Assembly (NCBI GenBank): GCA_964523895.1
Contig: CAZGBJ010000006.1
Span: 48,672 to 112,671 of the forward strand
Length of the DNA stretch: 64,000 bases
Direction: 5' to 3'
Source: UBA7359 sp964523895
GTDB taxonomy: Bacteria > Pseudomonadota > Gammaproteobacteria > Eutrophobiales > Eutrophobiaceae
Shown: positions 1 to 9,479 of the stretch, one piece after another
How the letters are laid out: the number at the start of each line of letters is the position of its first letter
How positions within the stretch are numbered: position 1 is the first letter of the stretch
Made by a program: the position numbers and the translations under genes
Notes under the pieces: generated by a model
The model's input: the letters and a program-made list of their open reading frames with translations, nothing else
The model's database searches: none
Told to the model about the DNA's origin: nothing

Positions 1-261
1 GAAACAATTATGCAATTTGCTCAAGAAAACAATATTATCGTTAAAGAAAAAAGAATAACGCGCGATGAAGTATATATAGCAGATGAAGCTTTCTTTACCG
101 GCACAGCTGCCGAAGTGACGCCAATACGCGAACTTGATAATCGTCAAATCGGAAATGGCAAACGAGGCCCGATTACAGAACAATTACAGAAACTGTATTT
201 TGATTGTGTTGAAGGAAAACTGGAGCAACACCAGAACTGGTTAAGCTATATAACGACTTAG
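1..261 (+). CDS. ilvE: Branched-chain amino acid aminotransferase, C-terminal part
   Basis: The reading frame is open from the first base, so the gene is cut by the window edge; 86 C-terminal residues are visible. The class IV PLP-aminotransferase signature is clear: an AFFTGTAAEVTPI stretch near residue 27 of the fragment, then the RGPITEQLQ segment typical of IlvE C-termini. The enzyme transaminates the branched-chain 2-oxo acids in the last step of Val/Ile/Leu synthesis, in the cytosol. The next gene starts 21 bp downstream, so they probably share a transcript. An ilvE gene beside lipopolysaccharide core genes is also seen in Pseudomonas. Confidence 0.93.
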   Translation, partial: ETIMQFAQENNIIVKEKRITRDEVYIADEAFFTGTAAEVTPIRELDNRQIGNGKRGPITEQLQKLYFDCVEGKLEQHQNWLSYITT

Positions 262-282
262 ATTAATTAAGGAACAGCACTT

Positions 283-486
283 ATGAGCGACTCTGAACAA
301 AGTATGGCGGAAGTTTCCACCAGCAGTGAATCTCTGTTTCATATTAAAAAAGAACAATTACCTTTACATTGTCCTTTGCCCGAAATGAGCCTCTGGAATC
401 AACATCCGCGCGTCTATCTACCGATCGAAAAAACAGGCAAGGGGAAATGCCCTTATTGTGGCAGCGAATTTATTCTTGAGGAATAA
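283..486 (+). CDS. Small zinc-finger (zf-CHCC type) protein
   Basis: A 67-residue cytosolic protein. The likely metal ligands are Cys30, His41, Cys56 and Cys59, the last two in a CPYCGSEF knuckle. This C-x10-H-x14-C-x2-C arrangement fits the zf-CHCC family, related to the zinc-binding part of mitochondrial complex I subunit NDUFS6. Such small proteins often sit next to ilvE and LPS core genes in gammaproteobacteria, but their role is unknown. The ATG follows AAGGAACAGCACTT, which provides a Shine-Dalgarno sequence. It lies between ilvE and the ELM1-like gene, with short gaps of about 20 bp. Confidence 0.8.
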   Translation: MSDSEQSMAEVSTSSESLFHIKKEQLPLHCPLPEMSLWNQHPRVYLPIEKTGKGKCPYCGSEFILEE

Positions 487-506
487 AGCAACGACGATCA
501 TAACGC

Positions 507-1415
507 ATGGCTTTTAATATTTGGCGCATTACTGACGGGAAAGCTGGCCATGACTCTCAAAGCATTGGACTATGTAACGCTATAGAACAATTAAAATCCT
601 GCGAGCGCTTTGATGTTCCTGTCGACTCATTGCTTAATAGCTGCAAAAATATTTTATTAAAACAATTTCCGCAGGGTAAAGAACTTCCCAGCCCAGATAT
701 CATTATTGGTGCCGGACATGGAACCCACCTGCCGATGTTGTCTGCAAAATATGTTCGAAAAGGCAAAGCCATTGTCTTAATGAAGCCAAGCTTGCCTTTG
801 TCATTTTTTGACTGTTGTATTATCCCAAAACACGATTCGCCACCGAATAAAGAAAAGATAATATCAACAAACGGCGCATTAAATCCGGTACAAGATAATG
901 AAGACAAGTTGGCAAACACGGGTTTAATTCTCATAGGCGGATCATCAAAACATTATCAATGGAACGACGAAGCTATAGTGAGCCAAATAAAGCAAATCGT
1001 TACTAGTCAAACTAATATTCACTGGACTATTGCTGACTCACCACGTACACCAAAAACAACGTTGACCACCATACTTAAACTTGCTCATAAAAATGTTGAT
1101 GTGTTAAATTTTACAGAAACTGATAGCAAAATAATCCGTGAATTTATTTTCAAGGCTGACAATATATGGGTTAGTGTGGATAGTGTTTCCATGATTTATG
1201 AGTCGCTCTCTTCTGGCGCAGCGGTTGGTTTGCTTGATCTGGAGCAGAAAAAGAAAAATAGAGTGACTGGCGCTATAAACACCTTAATTAATGAAAAACA
1301 ACTAACCACTTTTGCTATGTGGGAAAACACCCATAAATTAACAAAGCCCTCTCATAAGTTTAACGAATCTGAACGTTGTGCCTCTTTGTTATTAGAACGG
1401 GGCATACTGGATTGA
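507..1415 (+). CDS. ELM1/DUF1022-family putative glycosyltransferase
   Basis: A 302-residue protein that opens with IWRITDGKAGHDSQSIGL, the N-terminal signature of the mitochondrial fission ELM1-like family (formerly DUF1022). Bacterial members have a GT-B-like fold and are usually encoded in LPS clusters; none is well characterised. The C-terminal half has the expected segments TIADSPRTPK and DSVSMIYESLSSGAAVG, the latter resembling the nucleotide-sugar site of GT-B enzymes. No signal peptide or membrane segment is visible. Its TGA overlaps the TTG proposed as the start of the next gene, which suggests coupling. A role in surface-glycan assembly is inferred from family and context. Confidence 0.75.
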   Translation: MAFNIWRITDGKAGHDSQSIGLCNAIEQLKSCERFDVPVDSLLNSCKNILLKQFPQGKELPSPDIIIGAGHGTHLPMLSAKYVRKGKAIVLMKPSLPLSFFDCCIIPKHDSPPNKEKIISTNGALNPVQDNEDKLANTGLILIGGSSKHYQWNDEAIVSQIKQIVTSQTNIHWTIADSPRTPKTTLTTILKLAHKNVDVLNFTETDSKIIREFIFKADNIWVSVDSVSMIYESLSSGAAVGLLDLEQKKKNRVTGAINTLINEKQLTTFAMWENTHKLTKPSHKFNESERCASLLLERGILD

Positions 1416-2152
1416 ATAAGCCTGAAGACTCTATAGTCGCTTGTCCTGTTTGTGATCACTCGGAAACCCATTATTTTGTGACAAAAAATGATTACCCGTT
1501 CAATCGCTGCACGCAATGTGATTTTGTTTTTTTAAACCCCATGCCTGATCAAACGACACTCAATGAGCAATACACCGACGAGGAAAAGGAAGCAGAGCCG
1601 ACATATAATAAATCAGGCTCTCGCTTGAGACGGGCATTTATCAAATTACCCCGTTTTATGCCTTACGCTATTGGCAAAAACACACTGGATTTTGGTTGTG
1701 GCGGAGGATTTGTCGCTCACGCATTGAGTTTTGTCGCAAAATCTTCCAGTGGCATTGATATCAGTGAAAACGCCGTTGAATATGCCAAACAGCGCTTCAA
1801 GCGAGCAAATTATTTTTGTATGGACTTTGTGCAATTACTCGAAACAAAAGACAAATATGACTTTGTACATTCATCTGAAGTCATAGAACATGTCAGCGAT
1901 ATTAATCTTTATATGAGGGCGCTGGAACACCTGGTAGAGAAAGGCGGTTATTTATATATCACAACCCCTGATTTAGGCCACCCGAAAGTACCGGAAGATA
2001 TAACCCAATGGGATGTTTTCTGGCCACCAATTCATGTTCAGCATTTTACCAGGAAGACTGTGGATATATTATTTAAGCGTTATGGCTTTAAAATAATTAA
2101 ATTCTACAATAATAAAAAACCCGGCCTTATTTTTCTTTCACAAAAACTATAG
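1412..2152 (+). CDS. Class I SAM-dependent methyltransferase with N-terminal zinc ribbon
   Basis: I place the start at TTG 1412, which overlaps the upstream stop (TTGA) and gives 246 residues; a longer frame from 1376 would run 40 bp into the ELM1-like gene and adds nothing family-like. Cys11, Cys14, Cys33 and Cys36 (CPVC...CTQC) form a zinc ribbon. A SAM-binding LDFGCGGGFVA motif lies near residue 90, followed by SSEVIEHVSD. This two-part architecture is common among glycan- and sugar-modifying methyltransferases. The acceptor is unknown; the neighbours make a surface polysaccharide plausible. The true start is uncertain. Confidence 0.75.
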   Translation: MNKPEDSIVACPVCDHSETHYFVTKNDYPFNRCTQCDFVFLNPMPDQTTLNEQYTDEEKEAEPTYNKSGSRLRRAFIKLPRFMPYAIGKNTLDFGCGGGFVAHALSFVAKSSSGIDISENAVEYAKQRFKRANYFCMDFVQLLETKDKYDFVHSSEVIEHVSDINLYMRALEHLVEKGGYLYITTPDLGHPKVPEDITQWDVFWPPIHVQHFTRKTVDILFKRYGFKIIKFYNNKKPGLIFLSQKL

Positions 2153-2173
2153 CTTTAGCAACGGCGCCTAAAA

Positions 2174-2191
2174 GCATATTTAATTATATGC
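2174..2191. repeat. Short perfect hairpin between two LPS genes
   Basis: GCATAT and ATATGC arms flank a 6-base TTAATT loop in the 75-bp gap between the methyltransferase and GT4 genes. No T-tract follows, so it is not a convincing terminator. It may be no more than a local AT-rich palindrome. Confidence 0.3.
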
Positions 2192-2227
2192 ACAAACATC
2201 GAAAGGCCTTAAGTATTAAGTTATTAT

Positions 2228-3382
2228 GTGCTTGCTAACTCTCCTACATTAACTAATTCGGGCTATTCGAGTTTTTTGAAACCAACTATATTACAAATAT
2301 TGCCAGAACTTGATTGTGGCGGCGTAGAACGAGGAACACTTGAAGTTGCTGCTGAGCTTGTACGCAGAAACCATCGTTCTGTCGTCGTCTCTGGTCCAGG
2401 GCAAATGGTCGCACAACTTGTTTCCGAGGGCAGCGAACACATTAACTTGCCGGTAGGAAAAAAATCGGTATTTAGTGCGATAAAATTAATTCCTGAATTA
2501 CGACAATTATTTGAAAGAGAAAAAATCGATATTATCCATGCACGATCGCGCTTGCCGGCATGGCTGGCTTACTTAGCATGGAAAAAACTCGACCCGGATA
2601 AACGGCCAGTTTTCATGACGACGGTACATGGTCCTTATACGATAAATCGTTATAGTAAAATTATGACATCAGGCGAACGTGTCATCGCCACTTCCGAATA
2701 CATTAAAAGTTACATTCTTGAAAATTACCCTGACGTAGATGAAAATAAAATCGAAGTCATTCATCGCGGCATCAGCAAATCAAAATTTCCCTATTCCTTC
2801 AAGCCATCAAAAGAGTGGATCGGGGAGTGGGAAAGCCAACACCCTGAGTTATCTAATAAGTTTATTATTACACTTCCAGGCAGAATCACCCGCTGGAAAG
2901 GACATAATGATTTTGTTGATATTATTACTAAAGCAAAAAATAACGGATTGAATGTTCATGGTCTTTTCGCTGGCGGCACAGATCCTGGAAAAGAGAGATA
3001 CTTACAAGAACTAAAGTCAATAATTAGCTCAAATAATATGGATGAACACTTTACCTTTCTAGGCCATCGAAATGACATGATAGAAGTCATGTCTATGTCA
3101 AACATCGTGTTGTCTCTGGCCAGAATTCCCGAAGCATTTGGTAGAACGGCACTGGAAGCGCTAAGCCTGGGAGTACCGGTTATTGCGTATAATCATGGTG
3201 GCGCAGCAGAAGTGCTAAATGAAATGTTCCCTGAAGGTAAAGCAACACCGCTTAGTACTGAAGATGTGAATTCAATTATAAATAAATTTTATGCGTCCAC
3301 GCCTGAGGTAGAGGACAAAAATGCATTTACATTAAAAACCATGCTGGACAAAACTATCTCTGTCTACAATTCAATTTATTAA
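2228..3382 (+). CDS. Glycosyltransferase family 4
   Basis: A 384-residue GT-B glycosyltransferase with a GTG start; an ATG two bases upstream is out of frame. The N-terminal domain has ILPELDCGGVERGTLEVA, a glycine-rich acceptor-side loop typical of GT4. The C-terminal domain has LPGRITRWKGH near residue 215 and the retaining-enzyme E-x7-E motif in EAFGRTALEAL near residue 303. It would transfer a sugar from a nucleotide donor to a growing LPS or O-chain on the cytosolic face of the inner membrane. Donor and acceptor cannot be read from the sequence. A GT2 gene follows after 10 bp. Confidence 0.85.
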   Translation: MLANSPTLTNSGYSSFLKPTILQILPELDCGGVERGTLEVAAELVRRNHRSVVVSGPGQMVAQLVSEGSEHINLPVGKKSVFSAIKLIPELRQLFEREKIDIIHARSRLPAWLAYLAWKKLDPDKRPVFMTTVHGPYTINRYSKIMTSGERVIATSEYIKSYILENYPDVDENKIEVIHRGISKSKFPYSFKPSKEWIGEWESQHPELSNKFIITLPGRITRWKGHNDFVDIITKAKNNGLNVHGLFAGGTDPGKERYLQELKSIISSNNMDEHFTFLGHRNDMIEVMSMSNIVLSLARIPEAFGRTALEALSLGVPVIAYNHGGAAEVLNEMFPEGKATPLSTEDVNSIINKFYASTPEVEDKNAFTLKTMLDKTISVYNSIY

Positions 3383-3392
3383 CAACGCTCTT

Positions 3393-4307
3393 ATGCCCGC
3401 CACTAAAAACCTTGTTGCTATCTGTGTCGCCACATATAAACGGCCGGAATTATTAAGCAACTGTCTGAACTCAATTGGCCAGATTTCTATTCCAGAAACT
3501 TTTAGCGCGATAATAATCGTTGTTGATAACGATAATGAAAAATCTGGGGAAGCAAGCTTTAATTCAACCGTAAAAAATATTGATACTGAATCATATTATT
3601 ATGTTGAGCCTGATCGTGGCATTTGTTCCGCCAGAAACTGCTTATTAGAAAAAGCTTTGCTACACAAAGCCACATATATTGCATTCGTCGATGATGACGA
3701 GTTAACTCACAAACAATGGCTGGTTAATATGGTTATCGGCATGGAATCTTATCCGGGCGACATTTTCGCCGGGCCCGTAATTCCTATAAAAGAAACCGTG
3801 GCGCCAGAATCATTTAGCAAAGATCCAAAACGAGTAACAGGGAGCACGCCAAGGAATATACCTGCTGGAAATGTTATTTTTAGCGAACGATTAATTAATG
3901 AACAAAACCTGCGGTTTGACCGATACTTTGATTTTATTGGTTGCGAAGATTTTGATTTTTTTGATCGCGCTATAAAAAATAATATGGCGTCTGTCTGGAT
4001 TGACGACGCCATTATTTTTGAAACGATCTTGCCGGAAAGAAATACCCGCAAATATATAATGTATCGTCATTTCACCGGAGGAATAAATGTTGTCCTGCGT
4101 TATAGAAGACATCATTCGTTAATTTTTGCCTGGGGACGATATTTGCCAAAGGCTATCGGCAAGTTTATTGGCGCTTTTTATTCTCTTGTAAAAGCAATTT
4201 TTGTGTCACACACAACAAACTTTGATAAATTTATTATTAAATTATCTAACGGTGCTGGATATATTTGTGGTTTAACAAACCTCATTATCGAGCGTTACCG
4301 TTATTAA
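3393..4307 (+). CDS. Glycosyltransferase family 2
   Basis: A 304-residue GT-A glycosyltransferase. The N-terminus has ICVATYKRPELL, and a metal-binding DxD-type motif sits at about residues 98-103 in IAFVDDDE. A conserved GCEDFDFFDRA segment, the probable catalytic-base region, follows near residue 185. Hydrophobic stretches near the C-terminus suggest membrane association. It probably acts in the same glycan pathway as the GT4 gene 10 bp upstream and the ligase-like gene downstream. Sugar specificity cannot be inferred. Confidence 0.85.
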   Translation: MPATKNLVAICVATYKRPELLSNCLNSIGQISIPETFSAIIIVVDNDNEKSGEASFNSTVKNIDTESYYYVEPDRGICSARNCLLEKALLHKATYIAFVDDDELTHKQWLVNMVIGMESYPGDIFAGPVIPIKETVAPESFSKDPKRVTGSTPRNIPAGNVIFSERLINEQNLRFDRYFDFIGCEDFDFFDRAIKNNMASVWIDDAIIFETILPERNTRKYIMYRHFTGGINVVLRYRRHHSLIFAWGRYLPKAIGKFIGAFYSLVKAIFVSHTTNFDKFIIKLSNGAGYICGLTNLIIERYRY

Positions 4308-4344
4308 CCGGGACGTTTTAATACATAACAAAAATATAAAACCT

Positions 4345-5604
4345 GTGAAAGCAATAAGCACAAATAATATTTCATCAATAATTATAAAGTACTGGCCCTG
4401 CTACCTTATTTTACTTGCGTTTATTGGTTTCGTAAGCAAATCATATTATAACTATCCCGTTGGCATAATGGCGCTGCTTGGACTGTATCAGCTTGTAGTA
4501 ACGCCGAAAATATTATTACAAGATCAAATATTAAAAACATTTTCCCTTGTTTTTCTTTGTCTATGGCTGCCATTACTCATTTCCTTTCCGGATGCAGTAA
4601 ACCCAGGTCATTCTGCCCACACCATTTTTCCTTATTTAAGATTTTTCTTTGCCGGCGTTTTTATTATTAGAGAGCTATCGAAGGATCCTGATCGATTAAA
4701 ATTTATTGTTGCTTGTCTTTTTTATATTGTTCTTTTCTGGTGTGTCGATGCAACCATACAATTTGTGTTTAATAAAAATCTTCTGGGCTTCCCTTATCAG
4801 CCTGGGCACATTACCGGAATGTTTCATCCAAGAAATACTATTTCCCATATCTGTTCGATTCTTTCTGCTTTTTTATTTTTGTATATATACATACACATCG
4901 AAAAAAATAAATTTCTGCCCCTAAGCATTATTCCTTTATTTTTTATTATCTTGTTAAGCGGGCGACGGGCTGCATGGGTGATGCTTGCGCTGTCTTCTTT
5001 TGGCTTTCTGATTTATGGCTATTTTTATTCAATAAACAGAACGCACTTTATTAAAACACTGGGCGTTGTTGTTGCGCTGGTCAGCGCATTGCTTGCATCA
5101 ACCATACTTTTTCACCAACCCACAAATGATAGATTTAAAGTTACCCTGGGTCTTTTCAGCAACAACTATGACCGTATTAATGCAGCAACGGCTGTAAGAC
5201 TTCCTATATGGGAAACATCCTATGCCATATTTAAGGCGAACCCGGTTAACGGCATAGGTCCTCGTGGATTTCGTCATGTTTATAAAGACTATGCCTCAGA
5301 AGATGATTATTTCGTTAAAACAGATACCGTGCCTACGCAGCCACATATCCTTATATTGGAAATATTAGCCGAAGCGGGTGTAATTGGTTTTTTTGGATAT
5401 CTGTTAGCTATTTATTTAATTATGCGAGTTATACAAAGTTCCAGAAATAAAAACAGCTTATTCCCTTTTTTTATTCCTGTTATTGTTTCACTGTTTCCTT
5501 TTAATGCGCACATGGCTTTTTATGGATCTATCTGGTCAAGCATGATCTGGTTATTGCTTGCTTTATATTTTGCTAGCGCAAAACTATCTTTAAATAATGA
5601 CTAA
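4345..5604 (+). CDS. O-antigen ligase-like polytopic membrane protein
   Basis: A 419-residue, very hydrophobic protein with roughly ten predicted membrane segments and a GTG start at 4345. The large periplasmic loop (around residues 255-340) contains RLPIWETSYAIFKANPVNGIG and, further on, LEILAEAGVIGF; both are the usual sequence landmarks of the Wzy_C/WaaL superfamily. WaaL joins undecaprenyl-linked O-polysaccharide to lipid A-core in the periplasm. Wzy polymerases share this fold, so polymerase is the alternative. Its place between transferases and GT9 heptosyltransferase-like genes fits an LPS ligase. Confidence 0.75.
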   Translation: MKAISTNNISSIIIKYWPCYLILLAFIGFVSKSYYNYPVGIMALLGLYQLVVTPKILLQDQILKTFSLVFLCLWLPLLISFPDAVNPGHSAHTIFPYLRFFFAGVFIIRELSKDPDRLKFIVACLFYIVLFWCVDATIQFVFNKNLLGFPYQPGHITGMFHPRNTISHICSILSAFLFLYIYIHIEKNKFLPLSIIPLFFIILLSGRRAAWVMLALSSFGFLIYGYFYSINRTHFIKTLGVVVALVSALLASTILFHQPTNDRFKVTLGLFSNNYDRINAATAVRLPIWETSYAIFKANPVNGIGPRGFRHVYKDYASEDDYFVKTDTVPTQPHILILEILAEAGVIGFFGYLLAIYLIMRVIQSSRNKNSLFPFFIPVIVSLFPFNAHMAFYGSIWSSMIWLLLALYFASAKLSLNND

Positions 5605-5622
5605 TTACTTATTGGGCTCTAT

Positions 5623-6582
5623 ATGAAAATTCTGATAATTAAATTAGGCGCATTAGGGGACATTATTACTTCAACATCAATAATTAACCAAATAATGAGG
5701 CATCATGATGAAGATGATGTTTATTTGCTTACAAGCTCTGCTTTTAAAGATCTATTCTCAAACTTTAAAAAATTAAATGTTTTTTCCTTTGAAAGAAGAG
5801 GACTGTTAAACACAATAAAAACCATTCTCTGGATAAGAAAGCATAAGTTTAATCGAATATATGATTTACAATCAAACGACAGAACTACAATTTATTGTGC
5901 ATTGTCGGGAAGCCCGTTTCGCGCAGGCAATCACCCTCGCTACCCTTATCATATTCACCCGGAAAATAAATATATTGGCGAATGCCACTCATTCGAACGT
6001 CTCAATCAAATAATAGAAAGCGCAAATATCATGCCGGCTAAGCCGCTCCCGTTCTTGCCGATTCCTGACAACATAGTCGCCGAAGTATCAGACTGGCTTA
6101 ATGAACATGGTTTGTCTGAAAAAACTTTCGTACTGCTACATGCGGGCTCCAGCCCATTACATTTAAAGAAAAGATGGCCTTATTTTTCTGAGCTAGCCTC
6201 TACAATAAGCAAAACGTTGAACATAATCTGGATTGGCGCAAAAGATGATGCGAAATTAAACGAGGCACTAAGCAAGGGGACAGGAATAAACGCGACAAAT
6301 GCTTTTGATATTCTTGGACTTGTTGAACTAGGCAAAAGAGCAAGGTTTGCAATAACAAACGATTCTGCGCCTATGCATATTTTATCTTGTTCACAAATAC
6401 CTGTGTTTGGACTATTTGGTCCGACATATGCCCGCAGAACCCATGCGTTGGGACAACTAGACAACGTCATAACTGCAAGCGACACGATAGCAAACAACGA
6501 TCATGATTTTAGACCGGAAGACATATCAAAGATTTCTTTAGGCATGGTATTAAACAAACTTAATGCTCAAAACTTGTTATGA
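5623..6582 (+). CDS. Glycosyltransferase family 9 (heptosyltransferase-like)
   Basis: A 319-residue protein that starts MKILIIKLGALGDII, the classic GT9 opening seen in WaaC, WaaF and WaaQ. The C-terminal donor-binding part has LLHAGSSPLHLKKRWP near residue 171 and FAITNDSAPMHIL near residue 244, matching the GT9 ADP-heptose site. GT9 enzymes add heptose to the inner core of LPS on the cytosolic side. The stop overlaps the ATG of the next GT9 gene by 4 bp (ATGA). Exact core position is unresolved, and the protein could act on a sugar other than heptose. Confidence 0.85.
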   Translation: MKILIIKLGALGDIITSTSIINQIMRHHDEDDVYLLTSSAFKDLFSNFKKLNVFSFERRGLLNTIKTILWIRKHKFNRIYDLQSNDRTTIYCALSGSPFRAGNHPRYPYHIHPENKYIGECHSFERLNQIIESANIMPAKPLPFLPIPDNIVAEVSDWLNEHGLSEKTFVLLHAGSSPLHLKKRWPYFSELASTISKTLNIIWIGAKDDAKLNEALSKGTGINATNAFDILGLVELGKRARFAITNDSAPMHILSCSQIPVFGLFGPTYARRTHALGQLDNVITASDTIANNDHDFRPEDISKISLGMVLNKLNAQNLL

Positions 6583-7676
6583 GTTTTAATCAAAAAATAG
6601 CCTTGATCTACGTAAGCCTGATAAAAACTTTTCGGACAACGACTATTAATGTTTTTATAAAACTTCTTTTTAAAAAAACAACAGGGCACAAAAAGATTTT
6701 AATAAATCGTGATGGCGCTTTTGGTGACTCTATTGTTGCTTTGCCAGCATTAAGCGTCATTAGACAGAACTACCCTGAAGCTCAAATTGATTTACTGTCT
6801 GTTAACAATGGCGGCATTTCTTTTAAGGACATTAGTATAAGCAACAACCTGATTAACACGCTCTACATCATAGACAAAACTCAACGAAAAAAAACATTAA
6901 ACAAATTAAAGCAACAAAACTACGATTTATTTGTTCAAATTCCCCAAAATATCGGGGTCTATAAATCCATTAGAAATATGCTGTTAGTTCGTTTTTATTT
7001 AAACATAAAAAACGCATTTGGCTGGGATTACGGCAAAATAAAATCATTCATGCGTCTTCAAAAACAGGAGGGGCTGATACCAACTGAAACTGTCCGTTTT
7101 ATTAATACGCTAAAACAAAATAAGCTCTATGGCGATATTGTTTATCCACTAGAGAGCCATCCGCCGAAAAATGAACTTGCCCACGAATTACTTAAAACGG
7201 ATCAGCCTCTTACCTTTTTAATTGGCGGGAAGCTTCAGACAAAAAAATGGCCGCTTGATCACTGGGTGTCACTGACAAAGCTTGTCGGCAACAAACAAAA
7301 AATATTGATCATCGGTGGCGATGAGGACAGAAAAGACGGGGAATATATTGCGACTAACAGTACTAATGCCGTTTGCTTATGTGGCAAACTATCAATACCG
7401 GAGTTACGTTATGTTTTCGAAAAATCAAAAATAGTGATCAGCCTTGATACCGGCGCCATGCATCTTTGTGATACTACAGACGCAAAACTTATTGCTCTTT
7501 TTTCTACTCGAGACCTATCAAACAAATGGTTCCCAAATAACAAGAGCTCCATTGTCATTGAAAAAATACTGCCCTGCAGTTTTTGTTTAAAGACCGAATG
7601 TAATAATCATATTTGTATGAGCAACATATTGCCGAATGAAGTTTATTCAAACATGAATAAATTATTAACCGCTTAG
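6579..7676 (+). CDS. Glycosyltransferase family 9 (heptosyltransferase-like)
   Basis: A 365-residue second GT9 protein, translationally coupled to the first through an ATGA overlap. After a 40-residue hydrophobic/basic N-terminus comes ILINRDGAFGDSIVALPAL. The C-terminal half has FLIGGKLQTKKWP and ISLDTGAMHLCD, the usual GT9 donor-site landmarks. A Cys cluster near the C-terminus (CSFCLKTECNNHIC) is unusual and could bind a metal. The gene ends the plus-strand LPS run and converges on the FkbM gene with a 14-bp gap. Confidence 0.8.
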   Translation: MSFNQKIALIYVSLIKTFRTTTINVFIKLLFKKTTGHKKILINRDGAFGDSIVALPALSVIRQNYPEAQIDLLSVNNGGISFKDISISNNLINTLYIIDKTQRKKTLNKLKQQNYDLFVQIPQNIGVYKSIRNMLLVRFYLNIKNAFGWDYGKIKSFMRLQKQEGLIPTETVRFINTLKQNKLYGDIVYPLESHPPKNELAHELLKTDQPLTFLIGGKLQTKKWPLDHWVSLTKLVGNKQKILIIGGDEDRKDGEYIATNSTNAVCLCGKLSIPELRYVFEKSKIVISLDTGAMHLCDTTDAKLIALFSTRDLSNKWFPNNKSSIVIEKILPCSFCLKTECNNHICMSNILPNEVYSNMNKLLTA

Positions 7677-7690
7677 TTCGGCCCGGAACA

Positions 7691-8497
7691 TCAGGCTAAT
7701 ATCTTCTGGAACGGGCCCTCCGGCAAAGATTTAATTCTGTCTGGATGAACGAAAAAATAATCTTTCCAGTTTTCAGATTCGTCAACTTCATTTACCTGCT
7801 GTATGTTTCCTTCGTCTTCTCTAAACATATGATAGCCAAGATCAAGCAAAAACCCTGATACTTCTTTTGCGCTACTATTAAAGACGTCCTTAAGAGCGTT
7901 GCTATGAATCTCAATCAATAAGTTTGGCCTGGTTTTTTCCAGCGTTTTACTCGCCCCTTTGAGAATCAACATTTCAGAGCCTTCGGTGTCGCATCGTATA
8001 AAATCAATACCATCTATATTATTTTCTGAAACAAAGTCATCAATAGAGACTGACGCCACTTCTTCTTTTGTTGCTTTGTCAGATTCAATATCTGTTCGTT
8101 TAATATTTGTGCTTTCCAGTCCGGCAATAAAGGCGAATGAACGCCCGGCATGGCCTGTTGATTTTTGCGGGGTTACTAAACAAACGCTTCCGGCTTTATC
8201 GGAAACGGCCAAATGATATGTAGAAACGTTCTTTAGCCTGTGTAGCTTAACCATTAACGCTAAATGGCCGTAAGAATATGATGATGGCTCAAAAGCATAA
8301 ACCTGTCCGTTATTGCCAATAAGGGCAGACATAATATAACTATGTCGAGCATCGCTCGCTCCTATATGGAGACAATTATTGCCCTCTATGATGATGTTTT
8401 TAAGAAACTTTATTTCTGGCTCGAACTTACGCCCTTTAATGTTTCTTACATATGTACGCAATGCTGCTAGGCAAATACCAAAGTTAAACTTACTCAT
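7691..8497 (-). CDS. FkbM-family SAM-dependent methyltransferase
   Basis: I start this 268-residue protein at the ATG ending at 8497, preceded by a GGAG Shine-Dalgarno at 10-bp spacing; the longer open frame reaching 8755 lies over the upstream glycosyltransferase and has no family character. The C-terminal two thirds carry CLHIGASDARHSYIM, VYAFEPSSYSYG and the FkbM hallmark FIRCDTEGSEMLILKGA near residue 175. FkbM enzymes O-methylate sugars and natural products; in this cluster an LPS or O-chain sugar is the probable acceptor. It is the last gene of the minus-strand LPS run. Confidence 0.82.
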   Translation of the reverse strand: MSKFNFGICLAALRTYVRNIKGRKFEPEIKFLKNIIIEGNNCLHIGASDARHSYIMSALIGNNGQVYAFEPSSYSYGHLALMVKLHRLKNVSTYHLAVSDKAGSVCLVTPQKSTGHAGRSFAFIAGLESTNIKRTDIESDKATKEEVASVSIDDFVSENNIDGIDFIRCDTEGSEMLILKGASKTLEKTRPNLLIEIHSNALKDVFNSSAKEVSGFLLDLGYHMFREDEGNIQQVNEVDESENWKDYFFVHPDRIKSLPEGPFQKILA

Positions 8498-8537
8498 ACT
8501 AATAATTCTCCAGCATAAAACTCTTATAATTCTTCGT

Positions 8538-9479
8538 CTAAATATTGCTTGTCTTTTCCCACAACGCCCGCCAATCATAAAATGGCGGCAAGCAATCTTT
8601 TGTCTGTAAATGAATTGCCACCGCGGGAATAGGGGAAAAACCGGGCATGTGATTAAACAAGCGATCTGTTGTTTTCTTTTCTGATCCAAGATGGCGTTTT
8701 TCCTTAATGCCAACATATTTTGTGTTCTCAAAATATTTCCAATAATCTTTAACAACGCTTGAGTGCGTAAAAAAAGTATGGGTCATATGGCTCATTGTCC
8801 GCCAACGCCTGTTTTCTCCCAGCAATATATATGATGGATAATTATACTGACTGTATATCAACTCATGTTCTTGCGGATGAATCAATAAGTGTGATCCGAT
8901 TTGCTCGTATACTTTTTTATAAAAATTAACCATGTCATAAATTGCATTTGGTTCATGAAGGTAATCATCTTCACAAAAATAAAAAAGCGCATCCTTATCT
9001 TTCGCAGAAGAAAAGTGTTCATGTAAGGATTCTCCCTGGCCTGTTTTATTCGTTGTTATTATCTGCCAGTCACACTCAAGCTTTTTACATAAGGCTTTTA
9101 TTTTATCAATCACCGATTGTTCTGAGCGATCATCAAAAATAGTCAGGCTAACGTCAACATTATTTTGTTTGGCCTTATTAATTGAAATAAGCAATGAATT
9201 AATACACTTTAAAAGATGCTCTTCAAGACTAACCTTTGTCAGTTCGCTACGCTTTCCCTTTGCTCGTTTATCATTAATACAAGTACGCAAACATATTTCA
9301 AGCTTATCTGTGTTGTCTGAATTCGCATTGCTATTCGAGCTGAAAGAATCATAAGCTTTTTTTTGACTGGCATAGCCCTCAAATTCCTTGAGCGGCAATA
9401 AATTATATTCCGCGTGTTTTTTTATCGAATAGCCTTGTTTTTTTAAAACTCGATCCAATAAGCGCAAAACCTCATTCAT
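8538..9479 (-). CDS. Glycosyltransferase (GT2-like)
   Basis: A 313-residue protein. The ATG ending at 9479 overlaps the stop of the upstream GT9 gene in ATGAATGA; a TTG one codon earlier is a less likely start. The region VDVSLTIFDDRSEQSV, then FYFCEDDYLHEPNAI near residue 170, gives the GT-A fold with a DxD-like EDD motif. It belongs to a poorly described transferase group often found in marine gammaproteobacterial LPS clusters. Donor and acceptor are unknown. The 3-prime end is followed after 40 bp by the FkbM gene. Confidence 0.7.
   Translation of the reverse strand: MNEVLRLLDRVLKKQGYSIKKHAEYNLLPLKEFEGYASQKKAYDSFSSNSNANSDNTDKLEICLRTCINDKRAKGKRSELTKVSLEEHLLKCINSLLISINKAKQNNVDVSLTIFDDRSEQSVIDKIKALCKKLECDWQIITTNKTGQGESLHEHFSSAKDKDALFYFCEDDYLHEPNAIYDMVNFYKKVYEQIGSHLLIHPQEHELIYSQYNYPSYILLGENRRWRTMSHMTHTFFTHSSVVKDYWKYFENTKYVGIKEKRHLGSEKKTTDRLFNHMPGFSPIPAVAIHLQTKDCLPPFYDWRALWEKTSNI

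Noticed and set aside
8498..8755. N-terminal extension of the FkbM gene
   Set aside because: It reads over the upstream transferase gene in another frame, is Arg/Ile/Cys-rich and non-homologous; ATG 8497 has a GGAG.
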